Shown here: positions 15,570 to 19,551 of the stretch, one piece after another
Layout: each line of letters starts with the position of its first letter
Numbering within the stretch: the first letter of the stretch is position 1
Assembly: GCA_963808455.1 (NCBI GenBank)
Contig: CAWEHT010000018.1
Location: 1 to 19,551, forward strand
DNA from: CAWEHT01 sp963808455
GTDB taxonomy: Bacteria; Chloroflexota; Anaerolineae; CG2-30-64-16
Direction of reading: 5' to 3'
DNA: 19,551 nucleotides
Made by a program: the position numbers and the translations under genes
Notes under the pieces: generated by a model
Told to the model about the DNA's origin: nothing
What the model saw: the letters and a program-made list of their open reading frames with translations, nothing else
The model's database searches: none

Positions 15570-17180
15570 CTAAACCTCTGGGCTCTGGGGCTTGGCCTGG
15601 GTGCGCCAGGCAAGCCTGTTGACCAGCGACCCGACCTCCGGCACGCCAAGGCGGTAGAGCACGCCGGCATAGAAGACGGCGCCCAGCCCGGCGGTGATGG
15701 TGACGACGAGCAGCCTGCTCACCAGGCCCACCGGCAGCATGGTGGTCATCTCCCGGGCCAACCACCAGACGCCGAGGCCCATGGCCAGCGCTACGAAGGC
15801 TGACCTGGCCGCAGTTTGCAGGATGCGTTCGCCACGAGGCCGCCCAACGCTGCGCACCAACAAGACGGTCATGGTGCAGGCGTGGGTGGCCTGCTTCACC
15901 GAGTCGGCAAATACCAGGCCGAGAAAGCCAAAGCGGGGCTTGAGGCAGAAGGCAGTAACGAAGTAGGCGCCCACCGCGACGACGCCGACGACGGCCGGCG
16001 TGCGGGAGTCTTTGCGGGCGTAGAACGTATAGTTCAGCAGGTAATCCACGCCGGCAAACATCAGGCCCACCAGGTAGAGCCGCAGCGCCTGCGCCGTCAT
16101 CAGGGTGTCTTGCGGCTGGAACTCTCCGTGTTCGAAAAGCAAGCGGATCACCGGTTCTGCCAGGGCCCACAGCCCGATCGTCGCCGGGATCATTAGCACG
16201 AGCACGAGGCGCAGCCCGCGCGGAAAGATGTGGCGAAAGCTATCCCAGTCTGCGGCCGCCCCGCGCTGAGACAGGCTGGGCAGAGCCGCCAGCGACACCG
16301 CGACCGGGACGAGACCCAAAGGAAACTGGATCAGCTTGCTGGCGTAGCCCATCCAGGCCACGCTGTGCGGGCCGGTTGCCGAAGCCCAACGGCCGTCGAC
16401 CACCACCTGGAACTCATTGATCAGGAGTCCGAGCGCGATCGGCACATACAGGCGCCCCATCGTGTGCAGCCCCGGGTGGTTCCAGGCGACGGTCGGCCGG
16501 ATGCGCACGCCGCGCAGCGCCGGCAACATGACCAGGAGCTGGCCGGCGCTGCCGGCTATCAGTCCCAGCGGCAGCACGGAGATCCCAAGCCGGTGCACGA
16601 GCAAGGGCGCCACGACCACGGTGCCGAGGTTGACGGCGGTTGCGGCGATCGCCGTGTAGCTGAAGCGTTTGAGCGCATACAGCAACCCGACGACCCCGCC
16701 CGACAGCCCCATGAGCAGGATCACCGGAGCGATCAGCCGCAGGGAATTCGTGAGCACATCCTGAAGGGCCGGGTCTGAGAAATTGCCCAGGAGTCCCGCC
16801 AGCGGACGGGCGAAGGCCTCGACCAGTACCATCACCGTCCCCAGGACGATGGCGAAGAGGCTCAAGACGGCGCTGGCCAGCCCGGCCAGCTCGCTGCGCC
16901 GTTCGGGGCGGGTGTAGTCGCTGAAGACCGGAACCAACGCGGCGCTTAGCATGCCGCCCACGAGCAGATCGTAGAGCAGGCTCGGGACGCGGTAGGCCAG
17001 GTTATAGGCGCTCAACGCGCCGGAAGAGCCGAAGAGGTGCGAGATGATGGTGTCTCGGATCAGGCCGAGGACGCTGCTGGCGGTGTTGCCGAGCCCCAGG
17101 AGGCTCGCCGAGCGGGCCAGACCGGGCTCGACCCCGGCAGGGGCCGGCGGCCCGGCTGGCACTTCTGGAGCAAGATCCAT
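15570..17180 (-). CDS. murJ: MurJ/MviN-family lipid II flippase
   Basis: A 536-residue, strongly hydrophobic protein of the MOP flippase superfamily with about 14 predicted membrane helices. The N-terminus has the family signature: RSASLLGLGNTASSVLGLIR, then SAYNLAYRVPSLLYDLLVGG, then MLSAALVPVFSDY. The middle has ALPSLSQRGAAADWDSFR and the charged-residue motif FEHGEFQPQDT. MurJ moves lipid II across the cytoplasmic membrane for peptidoglycan synthesis. I chose the ATG at 17180 (MDLAPEVPAG) rather than an upstream TTG at 17216. The long proline-rich N-terminus (about 25 residues before the first helix) is unusual but not unique. The gene is intact. It follows the nucleotidyltransferase gene by ~106 bases. 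Confidence 0.95.
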   Translation of the reverse strand: MDLAPEVPAGPPAPAGVEPGLARSASLLGLGNTASSVLGLIRDTIISHLFGSSGALSAYNLAYRVPSLLYDLLVGGMLSAALVPVFSDYTRPERRSELAGLASAVLSLFAIVLGTVMVLVEAFARPLAGLLGNFSDPALQDVLTNSLRLIAPVILLMGLSGGVVGLLYALKRFSYTAIAATAVNLGTVVVAPLLVHRLGISVLPLGLIAGSAGQLLVMLPALRGVRIRPTVAWNHPGLHTMGRLYVPIALGLLINEFQVVVDGRWASATGPHSVAWMGYASKLIQFPLGLVPVAVSLAALPSLSQRGAAADWDSFRHIFPRGLRLVLVLMIPATIGLWALAEPVIRLLFEHGEFQPQDTLMTAQALRLYLVGLMFAGVDYLLNYTFYARKDSRTPAVVGVVAVGAYFVTAFCLKPRFGFLGLVFADSVKQATHACTMTVLLVRSVGRPRGERILQTAARSAFVALAMGLGVWWLAREMTTMLPVGLVSRLLVVTITAGLGAVFYAGVLYRLGVPEVGSLVNRLAWRTQAKPQSPEV

Positions 17181-17233
17181 GCGCCGGAGCTTACCATAGC
17201 GAAGCAGGGGCCACAAATCGAGGCCCCTGACGA

Positions 17234-17275
17234 GGGAATAGGGAGTAGGGAATGGGGAGCAGGGAATAGGGAGCA
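17234..17275 (+). repeat. Heptamer tandem repeat, six GGGARNR units
   Basis: Six consecutive 7-base units, alternating GGGAATR and GGGAGYA, lie in the gap between the nucleotidyltransferase stop and murJ start. Every unit starts with GGG, so four GGG runs separated by 4-base loops are available for a G-quadruplex on the plus strand; the mRNA of this cluster would carry the C-rich complement. Heptameric short tandem repeats of similar sequence are known from cyanobacteria and some other bacteria. Confidence 0.9.
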
Positions 17276-17286
17276 GACACTGCGGG

Positions 17287-17765
17287 CTATCCGCTCTCCT
17301 GCATGCCGCGTATCTGGGCGATCAGGGCCGACGTGGAACGCTCCGGGATGTATGGCAGATACGCCACCCGGCCGCCGTAGGCCGCCACGATGGCGGCTTC
17401 CGGCGGCACGCGCCCACCGGGCTCGCCCCAGTCGCCGCCCTTGGCATATACTTCGGGGCGCAGGCTGCTGACCAGCGCGGCGGCGGTGGTGTCGTCGAAG
17501 ATCACAACTGCCTCCACGCAGCCGAGCGCCGCTACCAGCTCGGCCCTCTCCTCCGCCGGCACTACCGGGCGGCCTGGCTTGATCGTGCTTGCCGATCGGT
17601 CCCCGTTGATGCCCACGAGCGAGCGCGTCACCCAGAGCAGCGCGCAGCCAGCAGATACCGCGCATGCCCGACATGCAGCAGATCGAAAAGGCCATTCGTG
17701 AAAACCAGGTGGCGCCGGGCTCCTACCAGCGCCTCGCGCCAGGCCACCGCTTCCTCGAGCGTCAT
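17287..17765 (-). CDS. rfaE2: RfaE2-like (HldE C-terminal type) nucleotidyltransferase, frameshifted
   Basis: The ATG at 17765 gives TLEEAVAWREALVGARRHL, then VFTNGLFDLLHVGHARYLLAAR. This contains the HxGH nucleotide-binding motif (HVGH) and matches domain II of RfaE/HldE, which transfers AMP to D-glycero-beta-D-manno-heptose 1-phosphate. After two one-base insertions near 17618 and 17640 the frame continues VGINGDRSASTIKPGRPVV, PAEERAELVAALGCVEAVV and YAKGGDW, to a stop at 17287. Corrected length is ~158 residues, the usual size for a stand-alone domain. In bacteria without lipopolysaccharide the exact sugar is uncertain. It lies in a cluster with glycosyltransferases and murJ, so activated-sugar supply for an envelope polymer is likely. 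Confidence 0.85.
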
Positions 17766-17871
17766 CACGCTTCCCAACGGTCACCCCTCTCTCACACTCT
17801 GACCATCCCGTGGAACCTCTGCCATTCGAAATATCAGCTTTCTCTCGTAAAGTCTGGAAAGCCAGGCGCCC
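17766..17871. other. Gap between WecG-like and RfaE2-like genes
   Basis: 106 bases. A weak minus-strand promoter is possible (TTTCCA, 18 bases, TGATAT near 17859-17830), which would drive rfaE2 and murJ separately from the upstream genes. No hairpin terminator seen. Confidence 0.25.
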
Positions 17872-18667
17872 TCACGCCATCGGTTCGCGATCGCCCCGGC
17901 CCGGCCGGCGCACGCCGCGCGTTTTCCGGAGGCTGGCGGCAGCCACCAGCCACGCGAACTCAGGCAAGGCCAGTTGGCGGCGCCAACGCCATGGCTGTGT
18001 GATGAGCCGGAAAAGCCATTCCAGGTTCAGCCGCTGGACCCAGCGCGGTGCCCGCCTTCGCACGCCGGCGAGGTGGTCGAAGGCGCCGCCGACGCCCAGC
18101 ATCACCGGGACGGCGAGCTCAGCTTTGTAGCGATGAATCCACAGGTCCTGCGCGGGGGCGCCGAAAGCGACGAAAAGGATCTGGGGCGCGGCGGCTCGTA
18201 TTCGGGCCACGAGCGCTGGAGCGTCCGCGTCGGAAGGCGATCCGGCAAAAGTCCCGGCGACGGACAGCCCCTCGAAGCGGGCGGCCAGGACCGCCGCTGC
18301 CTGGCCCGCCACGCCGGGCGCGGCCCCGAGCAGGTAGAGGCGCCAGCCCTGTTTAGCCGCCTCCTGAGCGATGATAGGCAGGCCATCGGAGCCTGTCACG
18401 CGCTCGGGGAGGGCCTGGCCGAGACGCCGCGCGGCCCACAAGAGCCCGATGCCGTCGGGCATGCACAGGTCTGCGCCTTCCAGCACTTCCCCAAACTCGC
18501 GGTCCCGGCGCGCCAGCATCACGAACTCGGGGTTCACCGTGGCGATCTGGTGCGGTGTCCCTGACCGGATGTACGCACCTATGCATGCCAGGAGCAATGG
18601 GTAGGTCAGCGCGTTCAACGCGCACGCCGAGGATGCGTAACGCGCCCGGTTCCGCATCACGCGCCAT
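17872..18667 (-). CDS. WecG/TagA/CpsF-family glycosyltransferase (GT26), frameshift near N-terminus
   Basis: Family features are plain: ATVNPEFVMLARRDREFGEV, LCMPDGIGLLWAARRLG (catalytic Asp in the PDG motif), ERVTGSDGLPII, LLGAAPGVAGQAA, VAFGAPAQDLWI and the C-terminal VGGAFDHLAGVRRRAP, then EWLFRLITQPWRWRR. The corrected length is ~264 residues. I place the start at the ATG at 18667, giving MARDAEPGALRILGVRV. The normal family opening then resumes one frame away as NALTYPLLLACIGAYI, through a one-base insertion near 18619. These enzymes add N-acetylmannosaminyl or related sugars to a polyprenyl-linked acceptor on the cytoplasmic face. The start overlaps the preceding glycosyltransferase by 11 bases, so the two are co-translated. 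Confidence 0.9.
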
Positions 18668-19197
18668 GGCTCCCGCCCCTGGTGGCGCCGCGCTGCGCCG
18701 AAGCGGCCACCTCTTCCAGCACGGCCAGGGTCTCCCTGGCGCATTTTTCCCAGGAGAATCGCTGCACATTGTCGAAGCCCCGCCGGATCAGTTCCTGGCG
18801 CAGGCCTTCGTCGGTGAGGATGCGATGCATGGCAGCTGCGATCGCATCCACGTCGTGCGGATCGACCAACAGCGCAGAATCACCGGCGATTTCCGGCAAA
18901 GAAGAGTTGTTGCTCGTCATCACGGGTACTCCACAGCTTTGGGCTTCCAGCACAGGCATGCCGAAGCCTTCATAGAGTGATGGGTACACCAGCGCAAGGG
19001 CCCCACCATACAGCGCCGGCAGATCGTCCTCGTCCACGTAGCCGGTGAACACCACGCGGCCCGCCAGGCCCAGACGCGAGACCTGGGTGAATAGCTCGTG
19101 GTAAAGCCAGCCGTGCCGCCCGGCCAGCACCAGCTGGAGGTCAGCGGTGCCGAGGGCGGTCTGCGCGCCATCGCGACCTGCCGGCCCCTCCGAGGTT
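18657..19197 (-). CDS. GT4-family glycosyltransferase, C-terminal half only
   Basis: About 180 residues form the nucleotide-sugar-binding half of a GT-B enzyme: ADLQLVLAGRHGWLYHELF, GRVVFTGYVDEDDLPALY, then ALVYPSLYEGFGMPVLEAQS (the E(F/G)GMPVLEA donor-site motif), and CGVPVMTSNNSSLPEIAG, DSALLVDPHDVDAIA. It ends at a TGA at 18657. The acceptor-binding N-terminal domain is missing. Instead the frame continues without a stop into the nuclease-like fragment at 19198-19551. The stretch GTSEGPAGRDGAQTALG at the boundary keeps only a trace of the usual GT-x-EPRKN segment. This is either a real deletion fusion or a chimeric join. It heads the WecG/RfaE2/MurJ cluster. Confidence 0.8.
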
Positions 19198-19551
19198 CCA
19201 ATCGGGATCGTGAAGGTTAAGAGTTGGATGACGTTAAAGAATCGGCGCTCCATATTTTCCGCAACCAAAACAGCCGTATGCGGTCTCTTGGGCCAACGCC
19301 GACGCTCCAAGTCCCAATATTCTATTGTGCGAATGATATGACTCGCATCGGTTTCACCAAGCATCACCTCAACCTCATACATTTGATCGATCACCGGAAT
19401 CTTGAATAAGGAAGTCCAGTCGGCCTCCGCTCGATTGCGTTTTCTCACGACGGACAACCTCTAAAAGACCCAAACCGAGAATGCTTGTATCTTTCTCAAT
19501 TTGGTCTTGCAACCAACCTTCATCCAACCCGCAATCGCGGATATTCAAAGT
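19198..19551 (-). CDS. Probable nuclease-like conserved protein, partial, frameshifted
   Basis: Reading from the window edge on the minus strand: LNIRDCGLDEGWLQDQIEKD, TSILGLGLLEVVRREKTQSS, GGRLDFLIQD, then after a one-base shift near 19388 QMYEVEVMLGETDASHIIRT, IEYWDLERRRWPKRPHTAV and ENMERRFFNVIQLLTFTIPI. I recognise this pattern from a widespread, poorly characterised bacterial family. GRLDFL followed by YEVEV resembles the PD-(D/E)xK nuclease core as in NucS/DUF91-type proteins, but that link is inference. The start lies beyond the window and the normal C-terminus (after IPI) is replaced by glycosyltransferase sequence. G+C is about 42-57% here against ~70% just inside the neighbour. Confidence 0.6.

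Noticed and set aside
15570..17180. A defence-type or O-antigen Wzx role for the flippase
   Set aside because: The N-terminal signature and overall sequence match MurJ/MviN more closely than Wzx, and no defence partner is nearby.
17234..17275. A CRISPR array
   Set aside because: The units are 7-base tandem repeats without spacers, and no cas gene is present.

Overview
The window is GC-rich bacterial DNA, about 65-70% G+C over most of its length. It carries a lipid II flippase gene (murJ family), PAS/GAF-rich histidine kinases, a DinB-family protein, a methyltransferase-type uroporphyrinogen decarboxylase homologue and a decayed RHS repeat. This mixture, with no phage or plasmid signature, suggests an environmental bacterium, possibly Chloroflexota; that placement is a guess from gene content only. 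Many clearly recognisable proteins are broken by single-base indels that leave their motifs intact in two adjacent frames. The sequence therefore looks like an error-prone (long-read or amplified) assembly, and frameshifts should not be read automatically as gene decay.

Layout. (1) Positions 1-9470 form one giant imperfect palindrome: 1-4727 is the reverse complement of 4745-9470, with a 17-base centre. Each arm holds an acyl-CoA ligase (fadD-like), a tiny membrane-peptide ORF with a strong hairpin terminator, a geranylgeranyl-reductase/FixC-type flavoprotein, an RHS remnant, and the first ~260 codons of a uroporphyrinogen decarboxylase-family gene, which is cut off at the palindrome centre. 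The arms carry different indels, and a consensus of the two restores most reading frames. I think this is a fold-back chimera or assembly artefact at a contig end rather than a biological inverted duplication. The right arm (4745-9610) is the better copy. (2) 9739-9770 holds an exact 16-base tandem repeat upstream of fadD. (3) 9905-14666 is a minus-strand signalling operon: a BvgS/EvgS-like membrane sensor kinase, a single-domain response regulator overlapping it by ATGA, and a REC-PAS-GAF hybrid kinase. (4) 15026-15537 is a DinB-family gene on the plus strand. (5) 15570-19197 is a minus-strand envelope cluster read in the order glycosyltransferase, WecG/TagA glycosyltransferase, RfaE2-like nucleotidyltransferase and MurJ. 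(6) 19198-19551 is a visibly AT-richer fragment of a probable nuclease-like protein, joined in frame to a headless glycosyltransferase.

How the genes may work together: the fadD-like ligase and the flavoprotein are convergent and share a TATCCGCA motif near their 5' ends, so common control of a lipid-related function is possible. The three signalling genes form a plausible phosphorelay responding to a periplasmic solute. The right-hand cluster fits polysaccharide or peptidoglycan assembly. I do not see a convincing new defence, mobile or biosynthetic system. The most notable structures are the palindrome, the shared promoter motif, the GGGARNR heptamer array and the nuclease-glycosyltransferase junction.
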